DNA of 48,624 bases from an uncultured Pelagibacteraceae bacterium (GTDB taxonomy: Bacteria > Pseudomonadota > Alphaproteobacteria > Pelagibacterales > Pelagibacteraceae): the NCBI GenBank assembly GCA_902557785.1, contig CACEBP010000008.1, forward strand, positions 1 through 48,624, given 5' to 3'. Within the stretch, counting starts at the first letter, position 1. Each line of letters opens with the position of its first letter. Of the stretch, positions 18,529 through 28,142 are shown piece after piece. The notes below the pieces were generated by a model, which worked only from the letters and a program-made list of their open reading frames with translations, made no database searches and was not told the origin of the DNA. A program made the position numbers and the translations under genes.

Positions 18529-21500
18529 TAACCTGCTTTCTTAGTATGAGATCTTAAACTAATAGGATTGTCTAATTTATCAAGCATTTCTATTGGACAA
18601 ATTTGTTTAAATTTTTTAAGTTTATTATCAAAGTCATTTAATATTTTCTGAGCAATTTTTGAATTTGTTTCTTTAACAAAAGTATTCAAACTTTCTTTCA
18701 AAAACTTCTTCCAATAATCTGTTTCGACTTCTTGCCAAACTATTGAGGTTGGATTAACAAAATTTTCAAATGTATTTTTATCATCATAAACAAATGCCAT
18801 TCCACCTGTCATTCCTGCTCCAAAATTGTCACCAACTTCTCCTAGAATTATTGCTGTTCCACCTGTCATGTACTCACAACCATGAGCTCCACATCCTTCT
18901 ACGATTGAAAAGCTTCCAGAGTTTCTAACTGCAAATCTTTCTCCTGCTTGCCCAGATGCAAATAGTTTTCCTGAAGTAGCTCCATATAGAACGGTGTTTC
19001 CTATTATTGTATTTTCATTTGAAACTAATGAACTTTTTGGAGATGGATGAACAACAATAGTTCCTCCAGATAATCCTTTGCCGACATAATCATTGCAGTC
19101 TCCTTCGACAATAAGTTTAATTCCTTTAGTTAAGAAAGCACCAAGAGATTGTCCCGCTGAACCCTCTAGTTTAATATTGACCGTATTTTCTTCTAATTTA
19201 TTATTACCAAATTTTTTATAAATATGATGAGACAATCTTGTTCCTACTGATCTTGATGTGTTTTCTATTTCGTATTTAAATCTATTTTCTGAGTCTGTTT
19301 TAATATTATCTTTTATATCAGACCATATCTTTTCATCGAGAGTATCTGGTACTTCATTTATGTGTTTGTCTTTACAATATCTAGGATTTTCACCTGGATC
19401 AGCTTGAACTAATAGTGGATTTAAATCTAAATCATCTAAGTTAGAAGCCCCTTTGTTTACCTGAGTTAATAAATCTGTTCTTCCTATAATTTCATTGATT
19501 GATTTAAATCCAAGAGAAGCGAGAATTTCTCTTACTTCTGTTGCTGCAAACTTAAATAAATTTACAACTTTTTCTGGGGTACCGGTAAATTTTTCTCGTA
19601 AAGCCTCATCTTGACTACAAACTCCAACTGGACATGTGTTTGAATGGCATTGCCTTACCATTATGCATCCCATTGCAACCAAAGATGACGTGCCCATTCC
19701 ATATTCCTCTGCTCCCATCATTGCGGCCATCACTATATCGCGGCCAGTTTTTAATCCACCATCAGTTCTTAAAGTAACGTTATGTCTTAAATTATTTAGC
19801 GTAAGAATTTGATTAGCCTCTGTTAAACCCATTTCCCAGGGTATACCCGCATACTTAATGCTTGTTTGAGGACTAGCGCCAGTTCCTCCAGAATGACCTG
19901 AAATCAAAATGATATCTGCTTTTGCTTTAGCCACACCTGCTGCTATTGTCCCAATACCAGTTGATGCAACTAATTTGACTCCAACTCTCGCACCTGGATT
20001 GATTTGTTTTAAATCATAAATTAGTTGGGCTAAATCTTCTATAGAGTAAATATCGTGATGTGGTGGTGGTGATATTAGAGTTACACCCGGCGTTGAATGT
20101 CTTAATCGCGCTATTTCTTTTGTAACCTTAAAACCTGGTAGTTGCCCTCCCTCACCTGGTTTAGCTCCTTGAGCAATTTTAATTTCTATTTCGTTAGCGT
20201 TATTTAAATAATCAACAGTTACTCCAAATCTGGCAGATGCAATTTGTTTCACTCTTGAGTTTGCGCTATCTCCGTTAGGTAATATTTTAAATCTTTTTGC
20301 ATCCTCACCTCCTTCCCCGCTACAAGAGGCGCCTTTAATTCGATTCATTCCTATTGCTAAAGTTTCGTGAGCTTCAGCTGATAGTGCGCCATGAGACATG
20401 CTTCCACTTCCAAATCTTTTTAAAATTTCTTCAATTGGTTCTACTTCTTTAATATCAATAGGCTTTCTTTGTTTTTTAAATTCAAGTAAGTCTCTTATAT
20501 TAATTGGAGGTAAATTATGAATTCCAGCAGAATACTTTTTATATAGTTCATACGAACCGCTACCTACAGCGCTTTGCAATAAATGAATTAATTTTCCTTG
20601 GTATTGGTGATCTTCACCACTTTTTCTATATCTGTATAATCCTCCAATAGGTAAAGTGAAAACATTTTTTGAATTAAATTTTGCATGAAGTTCTTTTATC
20701 TTTTTCTCAATTCCAATTATACCTATTCCTGAAATTCTTGAAGACATGCCTGGAAAATAATCTGAAACAATAGCTCTACTTAAACCTACGGCTTCAAAGT
20801 TGCATCCGCCTCTATAAGAACTTATTACTGATATTCCCATCTTTGACATAATTTTAAGAAGACCAGCATCAATTGATTTTTTAAATTTATTTACACATGT
20901 TTCAAAATCAGATTTACCGAATAATTTTTTTTCAAATCTTTGATGAATACTATCAATTGCAAGATATGGGTTCACTGTAGTAGCTCCGACACCAATTAAA
21001 ATAGCAAAAGAGTGAGTATCCATTGCGTCAGAACACTCAACATTAAGAGAACAATAGCCTCTCAATCCGTGTTTTACTAAGTGAGAGTGGACTGCTCCTA
21101 CAGTTAATATACTTGGAATACTTGCTTTTTGATTTGTAATATTTTTATCAGATAATATTAAACAAGTGCTTCCTTCTCTAACAGCAGTTTCTGCCTCTTC
21201 TCTAATTAGTTCAATTCTTTCCTTGAGAGAATCTTCGACATTAAAAGTGCAGTCAATTTCCTTAACTTTTTTTGAGAAAAATTTTTTAAATTTTTTAAAT
21301 TGTGAATTGGTAAGTATTGGGCTATCCAAAACATAAATATTTTCCTCTGTAAGATTATCGAAATCTAAAATGTTGCCTAGATTCCCAAATCTTGTTTTTA
21401 AACTCATTACTTTATTTTCTCTTAAAGAGTCAATTGGTGGATTGGTTACTTGGCTAAAGTTTTGTCTGAAATAATGTGATACAGGTCTAAAATGGCTTGA

Positions 21501-23024
21501 TAAAACTGCAACTGGAGTGTCATCGCCCATCGAGCCTGAAGCTTCTTTTCCTTCTTCTGCCATTGGGTGTAGAATTAATTCTAAGTCCTCTATACTTAAA
21601 CCTGATAAAAACTGTCTTTTCCTTAAATCCTCACCTAAGAAATTTGGCTTTTCTTCTCCAAATGAAATCTTTTTTTCCAAATCAATAATTTGTTTATTGT
21701 ATTTTTTATAATCTTTTGCCAAAAGGTCCTTTATCTCTTTATCTTTAAATAGTTTTCCTTTTTTTAAATCGATTGCAATAATTTGACCTGGACCAAGTTT
21801 TCCTTTTTCAACAATCTTTTCCTCTGGAATTTTAATCATTCCAGTTTCTGAACCCGCAAAAAATAGATCATCTGAGGTAATTGAATATCTTAAAGGCCTT
21901 AGTCCGTTTCTATCAGAGGAAGCCAAAACCCATTTCGCGTCAGTTGCGCAAATAGCTGCTGGACCATCCCATGGCTCTATAGTGCTGTTAAGGAAATTAA
22001 ATAAATCTTGATGGTTTTTTGGAACTGTTTTGCTTCTCTTTGACCATGAGTCTGGGATCATCATTAATTTTATTAATGGTGCTAATTTTCCTGAATGCGT
22101 TAAAAGTTCAAAAACATTATCAAGCGCGCCAGAATCTGAAGAGCTTCTTATCACTGGCTTTAAATTTTTTACATCTTTAAAAAGCTGACTAGACATGTCT
22201 TGTTCATGAATTTTCATCCAGTTTTTATTTCCTTTAACCGTATTTATCTCTCCGTTGTGCGCTAAAGTTCTAAAAGGTTGGGCCAAATCCCAACTTGGGA
22301 AGGTGTTAGTTGAATATCTTTGGTGAAAAATTGCAAATCTTGAAGTTAACTTTTCATCATGAAGGTCTGGATAAAATTCAGATAACATTTCAGCTAGAAA
22401 CATACCTTTATAAACAATAGATCTTGAGCTGAATGAGCAGATATAAAAGTCTTTTATTTGCTTGTCTCTTGCAACTTTTTCAATTTTTTTTCTTGTTTCG
22501 AATAAATCTCTTTCAAGATCATTAGTTTGCAATGCCTCATTTTTCTTAAACATTACCTGAGCAATTTCTGGACGATTTTGATCAGCCGTTTTTCCTAAAA
22601 CACTAGGATTAATTGGGACTTGTCTCCAACCATATATGTAATAATTTTCAGCTAATAGTGCGGACTCTATAATCTCTCTACATTTTTCTTGTTCTGAATA
22701 ATCTGTTCTTGGAAGAAAAACCATTCCAACGCAAATTCTTTTATTTTCGTCAAGAGTATGTCCAGTTGAAGAAATTTTCTCTTTAAAGAAATCAGGTGCT
22801 ATTTCAATTTGAATTCCTGCTCCGTCACCAGATTTTCCATCAGCATCCACGGCTCCTCTGTGCCATATTGCTTTTAGCGCCTCAATACCATACTCAACAA
22901 TTTTTCTAGATTTTTTTCCATTCGTAGATGCAATTAAACCTACTCCACATGCATCATGTTCCATATCTAAAGAATAATTTAAACTTTTTTCTAAGATTTT
23001 TTTATTTTTTTTATAATTTTTCAT
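18528..23024 (-). CDS. gltB: Glutamate synthase (NADPH) large subunit
   Basis: A 1498-aa protein, a full-length GOGAT alpha chain. After a short propeptide the class II amidotransferase nucleophile is Cys26 (HDACGVGLIA). The FMN/synthase domain follows with GEGGEDAKRF, PGEGGQLPG and HSGGTGASP, and the 3Fe-4S cysteines are in CHSNTCPVGVC. The C-terminal beta-helix (GXXGXXXG) domain is intact (GDCNDYVGKGLSGG). It moves glutamine amide nitrogen to 2-oxoglutarate, giving two glutamates, using electrons from GltD. It follows gltD by 5 bases. Confidence 0.98.
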   Translation of the reverse strand: MKNYKKNKKILEKSLNYSLDMEHDACGVGLIASTNGKKSRKIVEYGIEALKAIWHRGAVDADGKSGDGAGIQIEIAPDFFKEKISSTGHTLDENKRICVGMVFLPRTDYSEQEKCREIIESALLAENYYIYGWRQVPINPSVLGKTADQNRPEIAQVMFKKNEALQTNDLERDLFETRKKIEKVARDKQIKDFYICSFSSRSIVYKGMFLAEMLSEFYPDLHDEKLTSRFAIFHQRYSTNTFPSWDLAQPFRTLAHNGEINTVKGNKNWMKIHEQDMSSQLFKDVKNLKPVIRSSSDSGALDNVFELLTHSGKLAPLIKLMMIPDSWSKRSKTVPKNHQDLFNFLNSTIEPWDGPAAICATDAKWVLASSDRNGLRPLRYSITSDDLFFAGSETGMIKIPEEKIVEKGKLGPGQIIAIDLKKGKLFKDKEIKDLLAKDYKKYNKQIIDLEKKISFGEEKPNFLGEDLRKRQFLSGLSIEDLELILHPMAEEGKEASGSMGDDTPVAVLSSHFRPVSHYFRQNFSQVTNPPIDSLRENKVMSLKTRFGNLGNILDFDNLTEENIYVLDSPILTNSQFKKFKKFFSKKVKEIDCTFNVEDSLKERIELIREEAETAVREGSTCLILSDKNITNQKASIPSILTVGAVHSHLVKHGLRGYCSLNVECSDAMDTHSFAILIGVGATTVNPYLAIDSIHQRFEKKLFGKSDFETCVNKFKKSIDAGLLKIMSKMGISVISSYRGGCNFEAVGLSRAIVSDYFPGMSSRISGIGIIGIEKKIKELHAKFNSKNVFTLPIGGLYRYRKSGEDHQYQGKLIHLLQSAVGSGSYELYKKYSAGIHNLPPINIRDLLEFKKQRKPIDIKEVEPIEEILKRFGSGSMSHGALSAEAHETLAIGMNRIKGASCSGEGGEDAKRFKILPNGDSANSRVKQIASARFGVTVDYLNNANEIEIKIAQGAKPGEGGQLPGFKVTKEIARLRHSTPGVTLISPPPHHDIYSIEDLAQLIYDLKQINPGARVGVKLVASTGIGTIAAGVAKAKADIILISGHSGGTGASPQTSIKYAGIPWEMGLTEANQILTLNNLRHNVTLRTDGGLKTGRDIVMAAMMGAEEYGMGTSSLVAMGCIMVRQCHSNTCPVGVCSQDEALREKFTGTPEKVVNLFKFAATEVREILASLGFKSINEIIGRTDLLTQVNKGASNLDDLDLNPLLVQADPGENPRYCKDKHINEVPDTLDEKIWSDIKDNIKTDSENRFKYEIENTSRSVGTRLSHHIYKKFGNNKLEENTVNIKLEGSAGQSLGAFLTKGIKLIVEGDCNDYVGKGLSGGTIVVHPSPKSSLVSNENTIIGNTVLYGATSGKLFASGQAGERFAVRNSGSFSIVEGCGAHGCEYMTGGTAIILGEVGDNFGAGMTGGMAFVYDDKNTFENFVNPTSIVWQEVETDYWKKFLKESLNTFVKETNSKIAQKILNDFDNKLKKFKQICPIEMLDKLDNPISLRSHTKKAG

Positions 23025-23029
23025 TTTGA

Positions 23030-24475
23030 TTATGCTGCAACCACTGTTTTATTTTTGTTGACTTTTGATTGTAAATATTTTTCAATCTGAATGGCTGCAT
23101 CTCTACCGTCTCTGATTGCCCAAACTACCAGTGACGCTCCTCTCACAATATCTCCAGCTGCAAACACTCCGTCTAAATTAGTTTGCATTGATTTCAAATC
23201 AATTTTTAAAGTCCCCCATTGAGAAACAACTAATTCATTAGCGTTAAACAACTTAGGTAGATTTTCAGGATCAAATCCTAAAGATTTGATTACAAGATCT
23301 GCCTGGATCTTATATTCAGATCCCTTTTCAATTTCGGGTCTTCTTCTGCCGGATGAGTCAGGTTCACCTAGTTTCATTTTATTTACCTCCACTGCTTCTA
23401 CCTTATCATTTCCAATGAAACTTTTTGGACTTGTTAACCAAACAAATTCTACTCCTTCCTCTATAGCATTTCCTACTTCTCTTGCGGATCCTGGCATATT
23501 TTCTCTATCTCGCCTATATAAACATTTTACTGATTTAGCTTTTTGTCTTACTGATGTCCGCACGCAGTCCATTGCTGTGTCACCTCCACCAATTACAACA
23601 ACATTTTTACCTTCAGCATTTAATGTTCCGTCATCAAATAATTTAACTTTGTCACCCAAACCTTTTCTGTTAGATGCAGTTAAAAAATCCATCGCAGGAA
23701 AAATATTTTGGAGATTGTGGCCAGGTATGCCTATCTCTCTTGCTTTATAAACTCCTGTTGCAATTAATATAGCTTCATGTTTTTCTTTAAGTTCATATAA
23801 AGTTTTATCTTTTCCAACCTCAAAATTTTGAACAAACTTTATACCAGAGTCTCTAAGCAGCTTTGTTCTTCTCTCGACAACAAATTTTTCCAATTTAAAA
23901 TTTGGAATACCATAAATTAAAAGACCACCAGGCCTATCGTATCTATCATAAATTGTTACTTGATAACCTGATTTCCTTAACTCCTCAGCACAAGCCATCC
24001 CTGCGGGGCCAGCACCTATAATTCCGATTGATTGTTTTAATTCTTTTTTAACTTTAAATGGTTTTACCCAACCTTTTGCCCAAGCTGTATCTGTAATATA
24101 CTTTTCTATTGATCCAATAGTTACTGTTCCATGACCTGACTGTTCTATTACGCAATTACCTTCGCACAGCCTATCTTGAGGACATATCCTACCGCACACC
24201 TCCGGCATATTATTTGTGCTTTGTGATACTTCATAAGCTTCTTTTAAACGGCCCTCTGCAGTTAATTTTAACCAATCAGGAATATTATTACTTAATGGAC
24301 AATGAATTTGGCAAAAAGGTACTCCACATTGAGAACACCTGCTCGATTGTTCCGTTGCCTTATTGGTTATGTATTCTTTGTAAATTTCGTTAAAATCACC
24401 TTTTCTTTTGATAGTATTTCTTTTCTCAGGTGTCTCTTGCTTAACATCTACAAATTGAAGCATTTTTTTTTTCAT
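23030..24475 (-). CDS. gltD: Glutamate synthase (NADPH) small subunit
   Basis: A 481-aa protein. It has N-terminal 4Fe-4S cysteines 47, 50, 55, 59 (CSQCGVPFCQIHCP) and 94, 98, 104, 108 (CGRICPQDRLCEGNC). The FAD motif is GIIGAGPAGM (151-160), the NADPH motif is VVVIGGGDTAMDC (about 290-302), and a C-terminal FAD segment is GVFAAGDIVRG. It passes electrons from NADPH to GltB. gltD comes before gltB here, the reverse of E. coli. A strong promoter (24498-24525) precedes it. ATGs at codons 1 and 5 are both possible starts. Confidence 0.97.
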   Translation of the reverse strand: MKKKMLQFVDVKQETPEKRNTIKRKGDFNEIYKEYITNKATEQSSRCSQCGVPFCQIHCPLSNNIPDWLKLTAEGRLKEAYEVSQSTNNMPEVCGRICPQDRLCEGNCVIEQSGHGTVTIGSIEKYITDTAWAKGWVKPFKVKKELKQSIGIIGAGPAGMACAEELRKSGYQVTIYDRYDRPGGLLIYGIPNFKLEKFVVERRTKLLRDSGIKFVQNFEVGKDKTLYELKEKHEAILIATGVYKAREIGIPGHNLQNIFPAMDFLTASNRKGLGDKVKLFDDGTLNAEGKNVVVIGGGDTAMDCVRTSVRQKAKSVKCLYRRDRENMPGSAREVGNAIEEGVEFVWLTSPKSFIGNDKVEAVEVNKMKLGEPDSSGRRRPEIEKGSEYKIQADLVIKSLGFDPENLPKLFNANELVVSQWGTLKIDLKSMQTNLDGVFAAGDIVRGASLVVWAIRDGRDAAIQIEKYLQSKVNKNKTVVAA

Positions 24476-24497
24476 TAAGGTTTAGTAATAAAAAATT

Positions 24498-24525
24498 ATT
24501 ATAAATTACATATTTTTTAGGTCAA
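24498..24525 (-). promoter_or_regulatory. Sigma-70-like promoter of gltDB
   Basis: On the minus strand TTGACC (24520-24525) and a perfect TATAAT (24498-24503) are 16 bases apart. The predicted transcription start is near 24490, about 15 bases before the gltD ATG. Confidence 0.6.
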
Positions 24526-24573
24526 TAGTAGTTACCTATTACTTAAATTTTCAATGTTTTTGATGTTATTTTT

Positions 24574-24590
24574 TGCATAACTGTTATGCA
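24574..24590. promoter_or_regulatory. Perfect 8-bp inverted repeat, candidate operator
   Basis: TGCATAAC-T-GTTATGCA is a perfect palindrome with a single central base, in the gap between divergent gltD and uppP. It is about 50 bases upstream of the predicted gltDB -35 element and 48 bases before the uppP ATG. Its size and symmetry fit a dimeric regulator site; the regulator is unknown. Confidence 0.4.
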
Positions 24591-24637
24591 TTTTAAATGT
24601 CATTAAAAAAACAACCTTCAATATTAATCGTTGCTCA

Positions 24638-25399
24638 ATGATTGAAATATTAGCCCTTTCCATAATTCAAGGTGTAACAGAATTTTTACCCATAAGTTCA
24701 TCTTCTCACTTAATTTTATTTTCAACATTTTCAAGCTTTGAAAGTCAAAGTCTATCAATAGATGTTAGTCTTCACATAGGTTCTTTTATTGCAGTAATAA
24801 CTTATTTTCGTAAAGAAATTATTAATTTTGTTGAAAATAAAAAATTATTTGCAAAAATTTTTATTGCTTCCATACCTGTCATGCTTTTAGGTTTTTTTTT
24901 AGTTCAAACAAATCTAATTGAAAAAATAAGAAACATACAAATAATTGGTTGGACAACATTAATTTTTGGCGTTTTACTTTATATAAGCGATAAGTTTAAA
25001 ATAGAAAAAAATATTGAGAATAATCTAAATTATAAATCCATCATATTTATAGGTTTTTTTCAAATCCTTTCATTGATACCTGGTGTAAGCAGATCAGGTG
25101 TGACTATAACTGCAGCTAGATTCCTTAATTTTAAAAGGTTTGATGCCGCTAAGATTTCTTTTTTATTATCAATACCAACTTTAGGTGCAGTTTCCTTTTT
25201 TGGAATAAAGAATATTATTTTTGAGGAAGATGCTTATTTTTCATCAATGAATTTAATTTCTATTTTCTTATCATTTATATTTTCTCTTATAACTATTAAA
25301 TTTTTCCTGAAATATATAAAACATTTTAGTCTCAACTTATTTATATTTTATAGAGTGTCCCTAGGTGTTTTTTTATTACTTTTAGCTTATTCACAGTAA
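24638..25399 (+). CDS. uppP: Undecaprenyl-diphosphatase (BacA/UppP)
   Basis: A 253-aa membrane protein with the two family signatures: GVTEFLPISSSSHLIL (residues 12-27) and PGVSRSGVTITAARF in the second inverted half. Around eight hydrophobic segments are visible. The enzyme removes a phosphate from C55-PP at the periplasmic face so the lipid carrier can be reused for wall and surface polysaccharides. It lies upstream of an O-antigen ligase/polymerase-like gene on the same strand, which also depends on this carrier, with tRNA-Arg between them on the opposite strand. Confidence 0.95.
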   Translation: MIEILALSIIQGVTEFLPISSSSHLILFSTFSSFESQSLSIDVSLHIGSFIAVITYFRKEIINFVENKKLFAKIFIASIPVMLLGFFLVQTNLIEKIRNIQIIGWTTLIFGVLLYISDKFKIEKNIENNLNYKSIIFIGFFQILSLIPGVSRSGVTITAARFLNFKRFDAAKISFLLSIPTLGAVSFFGIKNIIFEEDAYFSSMNLISIFLSFIFSLITIKFFLKYIKHFSLNLFIFYRVSLGVFLLLLAYSQ

Positions 25400-25528
25400 G
25401 AAAGTTAATGTTATTAATATAATAATGACTATTGCAAAAAAAAGTATTACGGATTTTTGTAAAGAAATATTGAATAAAAATTTCATAATTATTTTTAATT
25501 ATTTATCAAATAAATTTCAATAAAATTA

Positions 25529-25605
25529 TGGTGCGCCTGCTAGGATTTGAACCCAGAACCTCCTGGTCCGTAGCCAAGCGCTCTATCCAGTTGAGCTACA
25601 GGCGC
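25529..25605 (-). tRNA. tRNA-Arg (anticodon ACG)
   Basis: On the minus strand the acceptor GCGCCTG pairs with CAGGCGC and CCA is encoded. The D-arm is GCTCAACTGGATAGAGC. The anticodon stem CTTGG/CCAGG encloses CTACGGA, giving ACG (to be edited to ICG for CGN codons). The T-loop is GTTCAAATC. Confidence 0.96.
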
Positions 25606-25663
25606 ATAAATTTTAATTTTAAAATATTATTGAACATAGTCTAAATTTAATTACTATCAAAAT

Positions 25664-26956
25664 ATGGCTATTAAAAAAGAATTATTTATAAACATATTGT
25701 TTCTAATTATACCTATTAGTTATGTAGCGGGCAATCTATTACTTAATTTAAATATTCTACTGATAATAATAATTTCAATATTTTCTTTTGGATTAAAAAT
25801 ATTTAAAGAAAAAATAACTGAAATTGATAAAGTTTTGCTTGTTCTCTTCTTGTTTATAATAATAAACGGAATAGTAAATGATTTTTTAAGGTACGATAAT
25901 TCAAATATTATTTTTTTGAAATCTTTAGGATATCTACGGTATATAATTTTATATTTTATAATTAAATTTTTAATTCAAAAAAATATTATTAATTTTAAAT
26001 ATCTCTTTTTTTCTTTTGGAGCTACTTGCGCATTTGTAGCATTTGATATAATTGTTCAATTTATATTTAATAAAGATCTTTTTGGATACGAAGCTACAAA
26101 AGCGCAAAGAGTTTTAAGTGGACCTTTTGGTGACGAATACATAGCTGGATCATTTATACAAAGATTTTACATTTTCTTATTATATTTTTTATTGCTATTT
26201 GGTAATTTTAAAAAAAATCAAACTAAAAGTCTTTTAATTTATTTTGCAATTGCTCTTACATTATTAGGTTGTCTATTGGCAGGTAATCGCATTCCTTTTA
26301 TGCTGTTTGTTTTATCTCTAACTTTATTTTGTATATTTGAAAAAAAATTTAGAAAGCAATTTTTGACTATTTTTATAATTAGTTTTTTGCTTATATCTTT
26401 TAATATAACTTTTAATGAAAGCGTTAAGAAACATTTTTCACATTTTGTTGGAAGAAGTGTAGAAATGAAGGATTATTTTTTAAAGAGATATACCGCCGAC
26501 AAGTTTAATTATATTCCAAACACTTACGCAAAAGAAATCGAGACCGGTTTGCAAGTATGGGAGAATAATAAATTATTTGGCGGTGGTATTCGTTCGTTTT
26601 ACTTTAATTGTTCAGAACTAGAGAGTCCGATTTTTGAAAAACATGGAGGTACTAACTGTAATGCACATCCTCACAACTACTATTTACATATTGCTACTGA
26701 ATTAGGTTTGTTTGGTCTTTTTTTATTTTTCATCACATTCTTAATTGTTACATTAAAATCCCTTAAAATAATTTTTTTTTCCAATAAAAATATTAATAAA
26801 AGTCTATTGTTACCCTTTTTTTTAGCTTTTGTGATGGAAATATTTCCATTTAAAACGACGGGAAGTTTTTTTACCAGCTCTAATTCTATATTTTTATTTA
26901 TAATTATTTCATTTATTATAGGCTTAGCTGAATTAAAAAAAGAATATAAACTGTGA
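25664..26956 (+). CDS. O-antigen ligase/polymerase-like (Wzy/WaaL) membrane protein
   Basis: A 430-aa protein with around ten to twelve hydrophobic helices and one large periplasmic loop (about 255-345). The loop contains GGGIRSFYFNC and ends in NAHPHNYYLHIATELGLFG, the His-Asn motif and helix typical of the Wzy_C/O-antigen ligase family. Such proteins transfer or polymerise lipid-linked oligosaccharides at the periplasmic face. Whether it is ligase or polymerase cannot be decided from sequence. Its TGA overlaps the GTG of the thiolase gene (GTGA), so the two are translationally joined though functionally unrelated. Confidence 0.85.
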   Translation: MAIKKELFINILFLIIPISYVAGNLLLNLNILLIIIISIFSFGLKIFKEKITEIDKVLLVLFLFIIINGIVNDFLRYDNSNIIFLKSLGYLRYIILYFIIKFLIQKNIINFKYLFFSFGATCAFVAFDIIVQFIFNKDLFGYEATKAQRVLSGPFGDEYIAGSFIQRFYIFLLYFLLLFGNFKKNQTKSLLIYFAIALTLLGCLLAGNRIPFMLFVLSLTLFCIFEKKFRKQFLTIFIISFLLISFNITFNESVKKHFSHFVGRSVEMKDYFLKRYTADKFNYIPNTYAKEIETGLQVWENNKLFGGGIRSFYFNCSELESPIFEKHGGTNCNAHPHNYYLHIATELGLFGLFLFFITFLIVTLKSLKIIFFSNKNINKSLLLPFFLAFVMEIFPFKTTGSFFTSSNSIFLFIIISFIIGLAELKKEYKL

Positions 26957-28131
26957 TTAAAAATAAAATTGTAATTACGTCCGCCTCAAGGACTGCCGTA
27001 GCTTCACTCGGTAAATCTTTTAAAGATATTCCAGCAGATGAATTAGGATCTTGCGTAATTAAAGATGCCTTGAAAAAATCACATATAAACAAAACTGAAG
27101 TTGACGAAGTGATACTTGGACAAGTGCTTACCGGCGGAACTGGACAAAACCCAGCACGTCAAGCAGCTTTAAGATCAGGTATCCCTAAAGAGAAGCCAGC
27201 CTATATCGTCAATCAAGTTTGTGGATCTGGTATTAGATCGATAGCCTCAGGTCTTCAAAGTATTATGTCGAAAGACTCAAAGATTGTTTTAGCAGGCGGT
27301 CAGGAAAATATGTCATTAGCTCCTCACGCAATTCATCTTAGAAATGGAAAAAAACTAGGTGATACTGAATTGATTGATACAATGATCAAAGATGGTTTGT
27401 GGGACGCTTTTCATGGATATCATATGGGCATTACGGCAGAAAATGTTGCTGAAAAATTTCAAGTAACACGTGATCAACAAGATAATTTTGCATTAAAATC
27501 CCAAGAAAAAGCTTTGGAGGCTCAAAAAAATGATAAGTTTAAAGAGGAAATCGTAAACTTTAAAATCAAGTCAAAAAAAGCAGAAACAGATTTTAATAAA
27601 GATGAGCATCCAAGAGATGGGGTGAATTATGAAACTTTATCTAGACTGAAACCAGTTTTTAAAAATGATGGAACTGTCACAGCTGGAAACGCTTCAGGCA
27701 TTAATGATGGAGCTGCAGCAGTAGTTTTAATGTCAGAAGAGGAGGCAAACAAAAGAAAAATAAACAAATTAGTTTCTATTAAATCATGGGCAAGTTGTGG
27801 TGTAGATCCTTCATTGATGGGCACTGGTCCAATTCCATCGTCTAGAAAAGCATTAGAATTAGCTGGTTGGTCTGTAAACGATGTTGATCTTTTCGAGATT
27901 AATGAGGCTTTTGCTGCTCAAAGTATCGCTGTTTTAAAAACGCTTTCTATTCCAGAAGAAAAAGTTAATGTGAATGGTGGCGCTATAGCTTTAGGTCATC
28001 CTATTGGAGCCTCTGGAACTAGAATTCTTGTAACACTTATTCATGAAATGATAAAGCGTGACGTCAAAAAAGGTTTAGCAACACTTTGTATCGGTGGTGG
28101 TATGGGCATTGCAATGTGTGTTGAGAGATAA
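26953..28131 (+). CDS. Acetyl-CoA C-acetyltransferase (thiolase), GTG start
   Basis: A 392-aa protein. The acylated Cys90 lies in NQVCGSGIRS, the base His349 in ALGHPIGASG and the second Cys379 in TLCIGGGMG, all expected for biosynthetic-type thiolase II (PhaA/AtoB). It interconverts two acetyl-CoA and acetoacetyl-CoA. Nearby acetoacetyl-CoA synthetase suggests it cleaves acetoacetyl-CoA to acetyl-CoA in acetoacetate use, and no PHB synthase is in view. The start is GTG at 26953, overlapping the upstream stop by four bases. Confidence 0.95.
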   Translation: MIKNKIVITSASRTAVASLGKSFKDIPADELGSCVIKDALKKSHINKTEVDEVILGQVLTGGTGQNPARQAALRSGIPKEKPAYIVNQVCGSGIRSIASGLQSIMSKDSKIVLAGGQENMSLAPHAIHLRNGKKLGDTELIDTMIKDGLWDAFHGYHMGITAENVAEKFQVTRDQQDNFALKSQEKALEAQKNDKFKEEIVNFKIKSKKAETDFNKDEHPRDGVNYETLSRLKPVFKNDGTVTAGNASGINDGAAAVVLMSEEEANKRKINKLVSIKSWASCGVDPSLMGTGPIPSSRKALELAGWSVNDVDLFEINEAFAAQSIAVLKTLSIPEEKVNVNGGAIALGHPIGASGTRILVTLIHEMIKRDVKKGLATLCIGGGMGIAMCVER

Positions 28132-28142
28132 ATTATTTTTCA

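Noticed and set aside
23286-23750. 154-codon ORF opposite gltD
   Set aside because: It lies wholly inside the well-supported gltD frame, has no motif, and no independent start signal.
24476-24637. Glutamine or glycine riboswitch ahead of gltDB
   Set aside because: The predicted leader is only about 15 bases and no conserved aptamer core is visible.
25425-25523. 32-codon ORF on the plus strand after uppP (starts MTIAKKSITDF)
   Set aside because: No ribosome-binding site, composition equal to random AT-rich sequence, and no recognisable motif.
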